Assembly (NCBI RefSeq): GCF_000721075.1
Contig: NZ_JOEQ01000005.1
Location: forward strand, 620,001 to 684,000
Direction: 5' to 3'
Origin: Streptosporangium amethystogenes
GTDB taxonomy: Bacteria; Actinomycetota; Actinomycetes; Streptosporangiales; Streptosporangiaceae
DNA: 64,000 nt
Part shown: positions 8,850-17,584 of the stretch, in pieces
Numbering within the stretch: position 1 is the stretch's first letter
How the letters are laid out: each line of letters starts with the position of its first letter
Translations under genes and position numbers: made by a program
Notes under the pieces: generated by a model
Seen by the model: only the letters and a program-made list of their open reading frames with translations
What the model was told of the DNA's origin: nothing
Database searches by the model: none

Positions 8850-9813
8850 CGGAAAGGAAGCCGTGTCCACCGAGAAGGCCACACGTGCCGTCCCTGACCA
8901 CGACCCGGCCCGGGGCAGGGACCAGGCCATGACGGCGGGTCAGGCCGCCGGTGGGCGCCCGATTCCCCCGCCGAGGGCGGTGAGCGCCCCCAGGGCGTGG
9001 CTGCGGCTGCTCGGCTCGGAGGTCGGCCTGACGTTCCGGCGGCCCAGAAACCTCGCCATGCTCGGGGTGCTCACCGTGATCCCGGTGCTGATCGGCATCG
9101 CGCTGCGGATGTTCGCCGGGACCGGTGGGGACGGGACCGGCGCTCCGATGATCTTCGAGCGGATCACCGGGAACGGGCTGTTCCTCACCTTCGCCGCGCT
9201 TTCGCTACTGGTGCAGTTGATGCTGCCGGTCTGCGTCGCGGTCGTCGCCGGGGACTCGATCGCGGGGGAGGCGGGCATCGGCACGTTGCGCTACCTGCTC
9301 GCGGCCCCGGCGGGCCGGACCCGCCTGCTGGCGGTCAAGTACGCATGCGTGGTCGTCTTCTGCCTGGCCGCCGTCACCGCGGTGGCGCTGTCCGCGCTCC
9401 TGGTCGGCCTGCTGCTGTTCCCGGCGGGCCCGATCACGCTGCTGTCGGGAGGGACGATCCCCTTCCTTGACGGGGTGCTGCGGATCGGCGTCGTCGTGTT
9501 GTACGTCACCGCCGGCATGGCGGCCCTGGGCGCCGTCGCGCTGGCCCTGTCGACCCTGACCGAGGTGTCCGTCGGAGCCATCGCCTCGACCGTGGTCATC
9601 GTCATCGCGGCCCAGGTCCTGCGAGCCGTTCCGCAGCTGTCCGTGCTCCAGCCGTACCTGCTCACCGAGTGGTGGAGCGGCTTCGACGGTGTGCTAAGGG
9701 ACCCGGTGGCCATCGGCGACATGGGGCAGGGCCTGCTGGTCTTCGCCGCCTACGCCGCGGTCTTCTGCTCCATCGCCTGGGCCCGCTTCACCGGCAAGGA
9801 CATCACCGCCTGA
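8836..9813 (+). CDS. ABC-2 type transporter permease
   Basis: The 325-residue protein has a hydrophilic N-terminal tail of about 60 residues, then six predicted hydrophobic segments beginning at LAMLGVLTVIPVLIGIAL, the ABC-2 layout. AGDSIAGEAGIGTLRYLLA is the conserved cytoplasmic loop of this permease family. The start lies inside the 3' end of the ATPase gene, so the two are translationally coupled. It is the last gene of this operon and is followed by a strong terminator at 9951-9993. Confidence 0.9.
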   Translation: MSTVSGKEAVSTEKATRAVPDHDPARGRDQAMTAGQAAGGRPIPPPRAVSAPRAWLRLLGSEVGLTFRRPRNLAMLGVLTVIPVLIGIALRMFAGTGGDGTGAPMIFERITGNGLFLTFAALSLLVQLMLPVCVAVVAGDSIAGEAGIGTLRYLLAAPAGRTRLLAVKYACVVVFCLAAVTAVALSALLVGLLLFPAGPITLLSGGTIPFLDGVLRIGVVVLYVTAGMAALGAVALALSTLTEVSVGAIASTVVIVIAAQVLRAVPQLSVLQPYLLTEWWSGFDGVLRDPVAIGDMGQGLLVFAAYAAVFCSIAWARFTGKDITA

Positions 9814-9950
9814 ACTCCGGTTCCGGCGGGCGCGCTCGAAGGGGCGGCGGCCTCGCGGTCACCGCCCCGGGCCCGGCTCGCCGCCGGCCACACCGCGCGT
9901 CAGCCGGCGGGGAAGGCCGGCTCCGCCTCGGGCCTGCTCCGGCGCCCGAA

Positions 9951-9993
9951 CGCGAGACGGCCCCGGAAAGGTCCTTTCCGGGGCCGTCTCGCG
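9951..9993. terminator. Bidirectional terminator with 21-bp perfect stem
   Basis: Arms 9951-9971 and 9973-9993 are perfectly complementary around one central base (the real loop would open by a few pairs). It lies between the convergent permease (+, ends 9813) and YcnI gene (-, ends 9997) and touches the YcnI stop codon. No long T-tract is present, as is usual for high-G+C terminators. Confidence 0.85.
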
Positions 9994-9996
9994 GAA

Positions 9997-10740
9997 TCAG
10001 GAGGCGCGGCCGCCCCGGCGCAGGCCGAGGGCGCCGACCACGGTTCCGACGAGCCCGAGCAGCAGGCCGGCCCCGCCGAGCAGGCGGGCGGTTCCGTCCG
10101 AGCCCTCGGCCGCGGAGGCGGCGGGGGCCACCGACGGCGCGGCCGGCGCGGTCGCGGCCGACGGCGTCGTGGAGGCGGCGGCGCCGTGACCGTCACCCTC
10201 GGCGGAGGCGGGGGTGAGCTTCAGCACCGGGGCCGGCCGCTCGGCCTCGGAACCGTCGGTCTTGGGCTCGTCCGCCCACTTGACGACCTCGCCACCGGTG
10301 TAGGTCTGGGTGGTGGGGAAGATGAGCTGGTCGGTGTCGGTGGGCAGCTTGCCCATGGACACCTCGAACTCCTGGAACTGGCCGGGCTCGATCTTTCCGC
10401 CCGACCAGACGACCTTCGTGACCGCCTCGGTGAGCTCGCCGTACTCGGTGGTGACCGGCTTGGGCAGCTTGCCCTCGATCACCTTGACCTTCCAGCCGGG
10501 TACCGGCTTGACCGAGACGAACGCCAGCGGGTGGTCGACGGGGAAGGTCACCTCCAGCTTGTTCGTGGAGGCGTCGTCACGCTCGTTCGGGACCCGGAAG
10601 GCGACCTTGGTGAAGCCGCCCTGCTGGGCGCTGTTGGGATTGATGGTGACGTGCGCGAGGACGGGCAGGGCGAGACCGAGGGTGAGGGCGGTGACACCGG
10701 CGGTGACGGTGGCCAGACGGCGGACATGGGAAAGCGGCAT
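9997..10740 (-). CDS. YcnI/DUF1775 family copper-binding envelope protein
   Basis: The 247-residue protein has a Sec signal peptide ending LALPVLA, so the mature protein would begin HVTINP; an N-terminal histidine is the copper ligand in characterised YcnI domains. The DUF1775 beta-sandwich follows (residues about 30-165, with VAFRVPNERDD, SVKPVPGWKVKVI and EFEVSMGKLP). An alanine/proline-rich linker and a C-terminal transmembrane helix with a basic tail (LRRGGRAS) anchor it in the membrane. The ATG at 10740 was chosen because the frame upstream has no signal peptide. It probably forms an operon with the membrane protein gene 41 bp upstream; such genes usually accompany copper acquisition functions. 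Confidence 0.88.
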   Translation of the reverse strand: MPLSHVRRLATVTAGVTALTLGLALPVLAHVTINPNSAQQGGFTKVAFRVPNERDDASTNKLEVTFPVDHPLAFVSVKPVPGWKVKVIEGKLPKPVTTEYGELTEAVTKVVWSGGKIEPGQFQEFEVSMGKLPTDTDQLIFPTTQTYTGGEVVKWADEPKTDGSEAERPAPVLKLTPASAEGDGHGAAASTTPSAATAPAAPSVAPAASAAEGSDGTARLLGGAGLLLGLVGTVVGALGLRRGGRAS

Positions 10741-10781
10741 GGGGGTTCTCCACTTCGGGACTTCAGGATCTCGGGGGCGGG

Positions 10782-11330
10782 TCAGGCGGCGGGGAGTGGA
10801 GGGCCGCGCCGGCTGAGGGAGTGACGGAGAACGGCGCGCGCGAAGACGGGCGCGACCGGGGTGCGGGCGGAACGCGGCGCGGCCACGGCCGGGAGCCGCA
10901 GCAGCCGGAACATCGCGCCGAGGCGGTGCCGGGCCGAGCGGAGCAGCGCCCACAGGGCGGTCTCGCCGCGGGCCAGCCACCATCCGGTGACCAGTGTCGC
11001 GGTGAGGTGCGCGATGAGCATGCCGAGACTCTCTCCCAGCCCCCTGACGTGCGGGTGCGGGGCCGCTGGAATCCCGGTGGCGTCACCGAGGAGGAACAAC
11101 TCGTGCAGGGACAGTTGCAGGACGGACAGCACGGTGCTGATCGCCACGGTGGACCGCTCGCGCCCGGCGAGCAGCACGCTCACCGCCATGACCGCGGCTC
11201 CGCCGCCCGCCACCGCCCACGGCTGCGGTCCTGAACCGCCCGCGACCACGTGGCCGAGGACGGCGAGCGTCACGCAGACGGCCGAGAAGGCGGCCGCCCG
11301 CATGAGGCGTAGTGGGAGGCGGGCGCGCAT
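10782..11330 (-). CDS. Integral membrane protein, copper-cluster associated
   Basis: This 182-residue protein has about four hydrophobic segments (AAAFSAVCVTLAVLGHVVAG, WAVAGGGAAVMAVSVLLAG, AISTVLSVLQLSLHELFLL, LGMLIAHLTATLVTGWWLA) and a basic C-terminus. I do not recognise a named family, but small membrane proteins of this shape commonly precede ycnI in actinobacteria. Histidines lie in or near the segments (GHVVAG, LHELFL, IAHLTA). It lies 41 bp upstream of ycnI on the same strand, so co-transcription and a copper-related role are plausible but inferred. Confidence 0.7.
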   Translation of the reverse strand: MRARLPLRLMRAAAFSAVCVTLAVLGHVVAGGSGPQPWAVAGGGAAVMAVSVLLAGRERSTVAISTVLSVLQLSLHELFLLGDATGIPAAPHPHVRGLGESLGMLIAHLTATLVTGWWLARGETALWALLRSARHRLGAMFRLLRLPAVAAPRSARTPVAPVFARAVLRHSLSRRGPPLPAA

Positions 11331-11434
11331 GGTGCCCCATATGTTCTCACGGCGCTGAGGTGTCTGCCGTTTTAAGTTTTTTGTCGCTATGGTTGCCGCG
11401 ATCCTGACAGATCCTTCAATCCGAGGTGGTAGGG

Positions 11435-11908
11435 ATGCGGCACGTTTTTGGGGTGCTTGTCGGGTTGGTTGTGACGGCGTTGCTGCTCTTCGGTGCCGGT
11501 TGGGCGGTGCAGGAGGCGGGGGTGGGCCTGGTGCCCCTTCCCGCGGAGAGCGGCCCGAAGATCTGGATCGCCCTCGGGGTGATGGCCGCCATCGGACTCC
11601 TGGTCGGCCTGGTGGTCGTCGGCCGCGCCTCCCCGCTGGCCACCTTCGTCCCGTCGATGGTGCTGCTGGCCTGGACCGTGGTCTACACCCTGGACGTCCG
11701 CCGCGCCATGGGCCTGGTTCCCGACGACCCCACCTTCCACCGGCTGCTCCTGCAGGCGGGGCGGGGCATGGGCCTGCTGCTGACCACCGGTGTCTACGCC
11801 CTTCTCGGCATCCTGCTGTTCCTGCCGGTGCTGATGCCCTCCCGCTGGGCCCCGCGGTTCCGGGACGAGGAGGAGTACGAGGAGTCCGGCGAGCAGGACT
11901 ACCGCTGA
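11435..11908 (+). CDS. Small integral membrane protein of unknown function
   Basis: The protein is 157 residues with four predicted transmembrane helices and an acidic C-terminal tail (RDEEEYEESGEQDYR). The ATG at 11435 is preferred to an in-frame GTG nine bases earlier, because GAGG at 11423-11426 is then 8 bases upstream. The upstream 95-bp gap is shared with the divergent YcnI operon and contains an A/T-rich stretch suitable for divergent promoters. It is convergent with the ABC ATPase at 11922, 13 bp away. No function can be assigned. Confidence 0.75.
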   Translation: MRHVFGVLVGLVVTALLLFGAGWAVQEAGVGLVPLPAESGPKIWIALGVMAAIGLLVGLVVVGRASPLATFVPSMVLLAWTVVYTLDVRRAMGLVPDDPTFHRLLLQAGRGMGLLLTTGVYALLGILLFLPVLMPSRWAPRFRDEEEYEESGEQDYR

Positions 11909-11921
11909 GCTTTCAGGGGGA

Positions 11922-12671
11922 TCAGGCGGAGTAGAGGCGGGCGACCACGTCCTCCATGGAGGCCTCCCCGGGGGCGGTGGCGCGCAGGTCGTCGAGGGTG
12001 CCGTCGAAGGCCAGGCTGCCGTGGTCGATCAGCATGACGCGACGGCAGAGCTTCTCGATGTCGCCCAGGTCGTGGGTGGTGAGCAGGACGGTGGTGCCGC
12101 GCTCGGCGTTGAGACGGAGCAGGAAGTCGCGCATGGCGGCCTTGCTGACCACGTCCAGGCCGATCGTGGGCTCGTCGAGCACCAGCACGGCGGGGTCGTG
12201 CAGGAGCGCGGCGGTGACGTCGCCGCGCATGCGCTGGCCGAGGCTGAGCTGGCGGACCGGAGTGCCCAGGAAGCCGGCGAGGCCGAGGAGTTCGGTCAGC
12301 TCGGTCAGTCGCCGCCGGAAATCTTTCTGATCTACTTTGTAAAGGTGTCGGATCAGCTCGAAACTGTCCCGCAGCGGCAGGTCCCACCACAGGGTCGTCC
12401 GCTGACCGAACACCACTCCGATCCTGCGTGCCAGCACGGTGCGGCGGCGCGTCGGATCGAGCCCGGCCACCCGGATGCTGCCGGAGGTCGGCGCCAGGAT
12501 GCCGGTGAGCATCTTGATGGTCGTGGACTTTCCCGCGCCGTTGGGGCCGAGGTAGCCGACGAACTCCCCGGCCTCCACCCTGAACGACAGATCCCGTACG
12601 GCGTGTACGGTCTTTTTGGCCCTGCGGCGGCCCACGGTGAACGAGCGGCCGACCCGGTCGAGTTCGATCAT
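11922..12671 (-). CDS. ABC transporter ATP-binding protein of a three-gene ABC-2 exporter
   Basis: The 249-residue ATPase shows Walker A GPNGAGKST, the Q-loop region VFGQRTTLWWDLP, signature LSLGQRMRGDV, Walker B VLVLDEPTIGLD and the switch histidine in LTTHDL. VFGQ plus WWDLP is characteristic of ATPases that pair with two DUF990-type permeases. It is the last gene of a minus-strand operon behind two permeases; only 3 bp separate it from the middle gene. The exported substrate is unknown. Confidence 0.93.
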   Translation of the reverse strand: MIELDRVGRSFTVGRRRAKKTVHAVRDLSFRVEAGEFVGYLGPNGAGKSTTIKMLTGILAPTSGSIRVAGLDPTRRRTVLARRIGVVFGQRTTLWWDLPLRDSFELIRHLYKVDQKDFRRRLTELTELLGLAGFLGTPVRQLSLGQRMRGDVTAALLHDPAVLVLDEPTIGLDVVSKAAMRDFLLRLNAERGTTVLLTTHDLGDIEKLCRRVMLIDHGSLAFDGTLDDLRATAPGEASMEDVVARLYSA

Positions 12672-12674
12672 GTG

Positions 12675-13460
12675 TCAACTTCCCGTCGAGCGGTAGCGGC
12701 GGATGCCCGCCCGCCAGGCGAGGGCGGCGACGGCGGCCAGGGCGACGGCCGCCGGAGGCGAGGCGAAACGGAGCCAGTACGGCAGGCCGAAGGGGTCCTC
12801 GCGGTCGAGCACGAACAGCGCGGGCTGCCAGTTCACGAACGCCAGCGGCACGACGAAGGTGACGCCCTTGACGAGTTCGGAGCCGTAGACGCTCAGCGGG
12901 TACTGGGTGAGGGTGCTGCCGCCGTAGGTGAAGGCGTTGGCCACCTCGGGGGCGTTGGTCAGCAGGAACTGCATGGCGCCGCCGAGGGTGAAGACCGAGG
13001 CGAAGATGACGATCCCGCACAGGACCATCAGCGGGATCATCCAGACCCTGCTCCAGGCGAGGCCGAGCTGGGGCAGGGCCAGGGCGAGCACGACGGCGGC
13101 CTGTGCCGTCCTGCCGAAGCGGTGCACGCTGAAGCGGTCGACGGCCATCTGGGTGAAGGCGCTCGCCGGGCGGATCAGCATGGTGTCGAAGCTGCCGCTC
13201 CTGATGTGCTGGCTGAGCCGGTCGACGTTGCCGAAGAGCATGTCGGCCAGGGCGAAGGACAGGCCGGAGGTGCCGTACAGGAACATCACCTCGGCCAGGC
13301 CGAAGCCGCCCAGCGACCCGGTGTGCTCGAAGATCACCAAGATCGCCGCCACGTCCAGCGCGTTGACCGCGAACGAGCCCAGCATCATCATGATCAGCGG
13401 CCCCGGGTACTGTGCCGAGGCTCTCAGCCAGGTCCAGGCCAGCAGGAGGTACGTCCTCAT
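12675..13460 (-). CDS. ABC-2 family permease (DUF990-like), second of a pair
   Basis: The 261-residue membrane protein has six hydrophobic helices and the family features FGNVDRLSQHIRSGSFDTML in the cytoplasmic loop and GGAMQFLLTN. It pairs with the permease encoded just upstream; both are about 260 residues and likely form a heterodimer with the ATPase. It starts at ATG 13460, with 36 bp between the two permease genes. Confidence 0.9.
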   Translation of the reverse strand: MRTYLLLAWTWLRASAQYPGPLIMMMLGSFAVNALDVAAILVIFEHTGSLGGFGLAEVMFLYGTSGLSFALADMLFGNVDRLSQHIRSGSFDTMLIRPASAFTQMAVDRFSVHRFGRTAQAAVVLALALPQLGLAWSRVWMIPLMVLCGIVIFASVFTLGGAMQFLLTNAPEVANAFTYGGSTLTQYPLSVYGSELVKGVTFVVPLAFVNWQPALFVLDREDPFGLPYWLRFASPPAAVALAAVAALAWRAGIRRYRSTGS

Positions 13461-13496
13461 CGTCGGCCGCTCGTCCCGGCGGTCCTCCGCGTGTCG

Positions 13497-14279
13497 TCAA
13501 CCACCCTGGATCACCACCTTCCTGCGGGCGGCGCCGGTGGCCAGGGCTCCCAGGGCCAGTAGTGCCACCGCCCAGGCGAGCTGGAACCCCAGGGCTTCCA
13601 GGGCGTCTCGCTTGCCGAGATAGAGGTCGGCGGGTACCTGCACCATGGCCGACCACGGGAGTGCCTCGGCCAGGGTGCCGAGCCAGCCGGGGAAGAGGTT
13701 CAGCGGCAGGACCATGCCACTGAAGAAGAGCGTTGTCACCAGTGACAGCGACTGCACGCCCCGGTCGTCGACCATCCAGCAGGCGGACAGCGCCACCAGG
13801 TAGCGCAGGGCGAAGCTGACGACCACTCCCAGGACGAGGCCGGCTGCGAAGGAGAGGCAGGCCGCCGGGCCGGCCGGTGCGACGAGGCCGAACAGTGCGG
13901 CGCCGACGGCCGTCGGCGGCAGGCTGCGCAGCAGGAGGAGGTACGCGGCCCGGCCGAGGTCGTCGGCGAGGCTCCACATCTGCAGGGAGGCGGGGCGGAC
14001 CAGGTCCAGGGCCACGTCTCCGCTGCGCACACGTTCGGAGAGCTCCAGGCCGCCGCCGAAGACCTGCATGGGACCGATGAATGCCTGGCTGAGGAAGCAG
14101 AAGGTGACGGCGTCGGCGAGGTCGTACCCGGCGAGGCCGGGGCGGGCCTGCCAGAGGGCGATCAGGACGTAGGCGCGGAGGATGCCGAAGACGGTATTGG
14201 TGAAGGCCCCGGCGACGGCGGCGGCGCGGTAGGTGGAATGGCGGCGGAAGCCGTATCCGGCGATACGCGCGTAGAGCAG
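13497..14279 (-). CDS. ABC-2 family permease (DUF990-like) with probable CTG start
   Basis: The protein (260 residues from the proposed start) matches its partner in length and topology, with the loop motif LSERVRSGDVALDLVRPAS. The frame extends upstream without an ATG, GTG or TTG near the expected N-terminus: the only in-frame methionines between the true domain and position 15761 are far upstream, in sequence antisense to the esterase. A CTG at 14279-14277 (reading LLYARIAGYGFRRHS) has GGGAGG (14288-14293) 8 bases upstream, which fits the family N-terminus, often M-x-LYxR. I therefore propose CTG initiation; a sequencing error or a longer, unusual N-terminus are the alternatives. Confidence 0.8.
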   Translation of the reverse strand: MLYARIAGYGFRRHSTYRAAAVAGAFTNTVFGILRAYVLIALWQARPGLAGYDLADAVTFCFLSQAFIGPMQVFGGGLELSERVRSGDVALDLVRPASLQMWSLADDLGRAAYLLLLRSLPPTAVGAALFGLVAPAGPAACLSFAAGLVLGVVVSFALRYLVALSACWMVDDRGVQSLSLVTTLFFSGMVLPLNLFPGWLGTLAEALPWSAMVQVPADLYLGKRDALEALGFQLAWAVALLALGALATGAARRKVVIQGG

Positions 14280-14537
14280 GAAGGCTGCCTCCCGGTGGGC
14301 GTCAGAACGGCCCTGCCATCCTGCTGGGTGGCCGGGGCGAGGGCAACCGTATTTTCGGTGTCGGGCGGGCGCGTGGCGGCCCGGTCGGCGATCGGGCTTT
14401 CCCGGGATGCCACCTGGATTCGGTCGTGTCCCCGGCGCGCTGTATACCGTTGCGATACATAGCTGCAATCTGGTCGATATGTACAATCGCCCATAGAAGC
14501 ATGTTCTGAGGGGAATGTCCTTTTGCGGAGGTCCCCC

Positions 14538-15659
14538 ATGCGCTATGAGATAAATATGGACGTCAGTCCGGCCTACCCCTTCAGCTGGCAGGCCGCGACC
14601 CTCAACGCGATCATGCGCGGCACCTTCAAACCCGCCTCCCAGCTGCTGTTGAGAACCGACATCGGTTTCGTCGCGGCCTCGCGCATCCTGGCTCTGGCGG
14701 GCAGGGTTCCGCTCCGTCTGCCCGTCCACGTGCGTGTGACACCCGACGAGGCCGGGCCGTGTCCGGGGGAGTGGGTCCGCGCGGGCGAGGAACTCGACGA
14801 GCGCAAGGTCCTGCTCTACTTCCACGGCGGGGGCTACTTCGCCTGCTCCCCGGTCACCCACCGGTCGATCACCTGGCGCCTGTCGGACGCGGCCCGGCGA
14901 CCGGTACTGGCGGTCGACTACCGCCAGGGGCCGGTCCACAGGCCGGCCGAGGCGCTCGCGGACGCGATCGCCGCCTACCGGTGCCTCCTGGAGCAGGATT
15001 ACGACCCCGCCGACATCGTCTTCGGCGGGGACTCGGCCGGCGGCCACCTCACCCTGGCCACGCTGCTGGCGCTTCGCGACCAGGGCATGCCGCTGCCGGC
15101 CGCCGCCGTGTGCCTGTCGCCGTGGACGGATCTCACCGGTACGCCCCGCAGGGTCAACCGGATGCTCGATCCGATGATCCCGGCCGGCCGCGTCGACTGG
15201 CTCGCCCGCCGCTGGACGGCCGGTCTCGACCCCCATGACCCCCTGCTCTCCCCGGTCCTCGGCGACTACACCGGTCTGCCGCCGCTGATGGTCGTCACCG
15301 GCTCCACCGAGGTCCTGCGCGACGAGGGCCGCCGGGTGGCCGAGCGGGCCCGCGCGGCCGGGGTGCCGGTCATGTACGAGGAGTGGCCTCGTATGCCGCA
15401 CGTCTTCGCCATCCTCGCCGACGTCGTCCCCGAGGCCCGCAAGGTCTACTCGCACATCGCCCGCTTCCTCGCCGCCGCGCAGGACCTCCTGCCCGTCGGC
15501 GAGGTCTCCGCGCGGGACCTGCTCGCCCAGGACGTCCCCGACCAGGGCTTCGCCGCCCAGGACCTCCTGGCCGCGGATCTCTCCGTGTCGGGCCTTCCCG
15601 CCGAGGACGCCTCCGCTCTCGGGACCCCGCCCGCGCAGTCCGGTTCCGCGGCGGTCTGA
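14538..15659 (+). CDS. Alpha/beta hydrolase, hormone-sensitive lipase family esterase
   Basis: The 373-residue enzyme has the family oxyanion-hole motif HGGGY at residues 96-100 and nucleophile Ser166 in GDSAGG. The aspartate and histidine are expected near LMVVTGSTEVLRDE and MPHVFAI. It probably hydrolyses short-chain carboxylic esters in the cytoplasm; no signal peptide is visible. The ATG at 14538 is preceded by GGAGG at 14527-14531. The last 55 residues are an unusual acidic tail of loosely repeated ARDLLAQD/AAQDLLAAD/PAEDASA units not needed for the fold. The upstream gap to the divergent permease gene is about 260 bp. Confidence 0.88.
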   Translation: MRYEINMDVSPAYPFSWQAATLNAIMRGTFKPASQLLLRTDIGFVAASRILALAGRVPLRLPVHVRVTPDEAGPCPGEWVRAGEELDERKVLLYFHGGGYFACSPVTHRSITWRLSDAARRPVLAVDYRQGPVHRPAEALADAIAAYRCLLEQDYDPADIVFGGDSAGGHLTLATLLALRDQGMPLPAAAVCLSPWTDLTGTPRRVNRMLDPMIPAGRVDWLARRWTAGLDPHDPLLSPVLGDYTGLPPLMVVTGSTEVLRDEGRRVAERARAAGVPVMYEEWPRMPHVFAILADVVPEARKVYSHIARFLAAAQDLLPVGEVSARDLLAQDVPDQGFAAQDLLAADLSVSGLPAEDASALGTPPAQSGSAAV

Positions 15660-15887
15660 GCGCGCGGAGGTGGCGGACCCGCCGCGGTCCGGGTTCCCGA
15701 TGTGGGGCGGGTCCTTCCCGCTGGTCACGCCGTCCCGTCCAGGCTCAAAGGCATCCCGCACACCACGGATTCCTTACCCTCGGGGATCATTCGCCTTACC
15801 TCTCATATCCCTTCTGGCCTGTCGGCAGCGAAGGGCGCTCGAATCCCGTCACAGTGTGCTTGCCGTAGCCCGCGCACGAGAGGCTCA

Positions 15888-17501
15888 ATGAGGATGGCAC
15901 GTGGGGGAACAGGTCCCATGAGCGGCATGCCGACCGGTGTGCGGCCGCTGACCGTCGGGGACCCGGTCATCATCGGCCGTTACCTTCTGCTCGGCCGCCT
16001 CGGCACGGGCGGCATGGGCATCGTCTATCTGGCCGAGCACCCGCAGGGCGGGGTGGTGGCGATCAAGACTCCGCACCCGATGCACCTCAACGATGCCACG
16101 CTCCGCGCCCGTTTCGCCGAGGAAGTGAGATTCTCCCGGAGAGTGGTGCCTTTCTGTACCGCCGCCGTCATCGAGGACGGCACGGACAAGGACCGCCCCT
16201 ACCTGGTGTCGGAGTACGTTCCGGGCCCCGCGCTCTCCCAGGTGGTCTCCACGCACGGCCCGCTCACCCCCGACCTGGCCTACGGGGTCGCCCTGGGGGT
16301 GGCCGCCGCTCTGGTCGCGGTGCACGAGGCCGGGCTGGTCCACCGAGATCTGAAACCGGGCAACGTGCTGTTGTCGGACACCGGTCCGCGGGTGATCGAC
16401 TTCGGTATCGCCAGGGACATCGACGTTCTCGCCGCGCACACGCAGGCGGGGCAGGTCATGGGCAGTCCCGGCTGGGTCGCCCCGGAGCGGCTCACCGGCG
16501 GGCTCGCGCTGCCCGCCTCCGACGTCTTCGCGTGGGGCTGCCTGGTGGCCTACGCGGCCGGCGGCCACCATCCCTTCGGCACGGGTGAGGCGGACGTACT
16601 GACCCGGCGCATCATGGTCGAGCAGCCGAGGGTGGCCTCGGTGCCCGCGCTGCTGCGCCCGGCCGTCGAGGCCTCTCTGGCCAAGGACCCCGCTGACCGG
16701 CCGGGGGCCGCGGACCTGCTCGGCGCGCTGCTCGCCGCGGGTGGTGTGGGCGACCCGTGGGACCTGCGTGAGGCGGTCGCGGAGGTGCTGGCGGAGATCT
16801 GGACCCCGGTGCCCCACGCGCCGGGAGCGGGGAGGGTGCGGCTCGCGACGCCGCCCTCGTTCCACGACGAGCCCTCGGTTTCGGTGGAGGTCCCCGCCAG
16901 GGCTTCGCGCAGGACCAGGCCGGGCAGGGGGGCGCACCTGTCGCAGGCCGGCTTCGCGGCGCTGGCCACGGTCTCCATGGCGGCGGTCACCGTGGCCGCC
17001 GCGGCCGGTGGAGGCGGGATCGGTTCCGGCGCCGGCTCGGGCATGCCCGAGCCGGCGCCGCTGGTCCTGCCCGCCGACGGCACGCCCTCCGGTTCGGTCT
17101 TCCGCGGTGGGGCCCGGCCGCCCGCGGGCAGGCCACGGGCAGTCCTTCCGGCCACTCCCTCCACGATCCAGATCACCACCACCAGGACTGTCTCGTTGCC
17201 CATCACCGGCCACGACGGCCACGACGGCCACAACGGCCGTGAGGAGCCGGTGCCGGAGCGTCCGCGGGGCTCGGGCGGCTCGCCCGACGACGGTGACGAC
17301 CGGCAGGACTGCGCGGACGCGACCGCGAAGGGCAGGGGGAGGAACAGGGACTGCCCGACGGCCTCCAGCAGCCCCAAGCCCTCCTTCACCCAGATCCCGC
17401 AGACCGGTGACGGGGAGAGCCCGTCTCCGACGCCCACCGCTCCGGCTCCCTCGGGGACGACCATCACCCCCGTGCCCACTCCTTCCATACAGATGGGCTG
17501 A
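15888..17501 (+). CDS. Membrane-anchored Ser/Thr protein kinase (PknB/Hanks type)
   Basis: Counting from ATG 15888 (537 residues): glycine loop LGTGGMGIVY, ATP-binding Lys60 in VAIK, catalytic loop VHRDLKPGN with Asp154, metal-binding Asp171 in DFG, and WVAPERL in place of the APE motif. The kinase domain ends near residue 285. A hydrophobic segment at about 353-373 probably crosses the membrane, leaving a Ser/Thr/Pro- and Asp/Lys-rich extracellular tail without PASTA repeats. GAGAGG lies 4 bases before this ATG; a second in-frame ATG at 15918 is possible. It stands alone between the esterase and an ABC ATPase gene. Confidence 0.92.
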   Translation: MRMARGGTGPMSGMPTGVRPLTVGDPVIIGRYLLLGRLGTGGMGIVYLAEHPQGGVVAIKTPHPMHLNDATLRARFAEEVRFSRRVVPFCTAAVIEDGTDKDRPYLVSEYVPGPALSQVVSTHGPLTPDLAYGVALGVAAALVAVHEAGLVHRDLKPGNVLLSDTGPRVIDFGIARDIDVLAAHTQAGQVMGSPGWVAPERLTGGLALPASDVFAWGCLVAYAAGGHHPFGTGEADVLTRRIMVEQPRVASVPALLRPAVEASLAKDPADRPGAADLLGALLAAGGVGDPWDLREAVAEVLAEIWTPVPHAPGAGRVRLATPPSFHDEPSVSVEVPARASRRTRPGRGAHLSQAGFAALATVSMAAVTVAAAAGGGGIGSGAGSGMPEPAPLVLPADGTPSGSVFRGGARPPAGRPRAVLPATPSTIQITTTRTVSLPITGHDGHDGHNGREEPVPERPRGSGGSPDDGDDRQDCADATAKGRGRNRDCPTASSSPKPSFTQIPQTGDGESPSPTPTAPAPSGTTITPVPTPSIQMG

Positions 17502-17584
17502 ATGACCTGTTCAGATGATTTGCCGGGAAATATCGCTGGATCGGTTAAAGTGAGCGCCGCGAATCGAGGCGGAGGGGGAGACCG

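Noticed and set aside
12021..13562. 513-codon plus-strand frame opposite the ABC exporter
   Set aside because: Antisense shadow; Gly/Val/Asp/Glu-rich without motifs, whereas the minus strand encodes ATPase and permease motifs.
14280..15761. N-terminal extension of the DUF990-type permease to 754 codons
   Set aside because: Lies antisense to the esterase gene and lacks family similarity; the CTG start explains the gene better.
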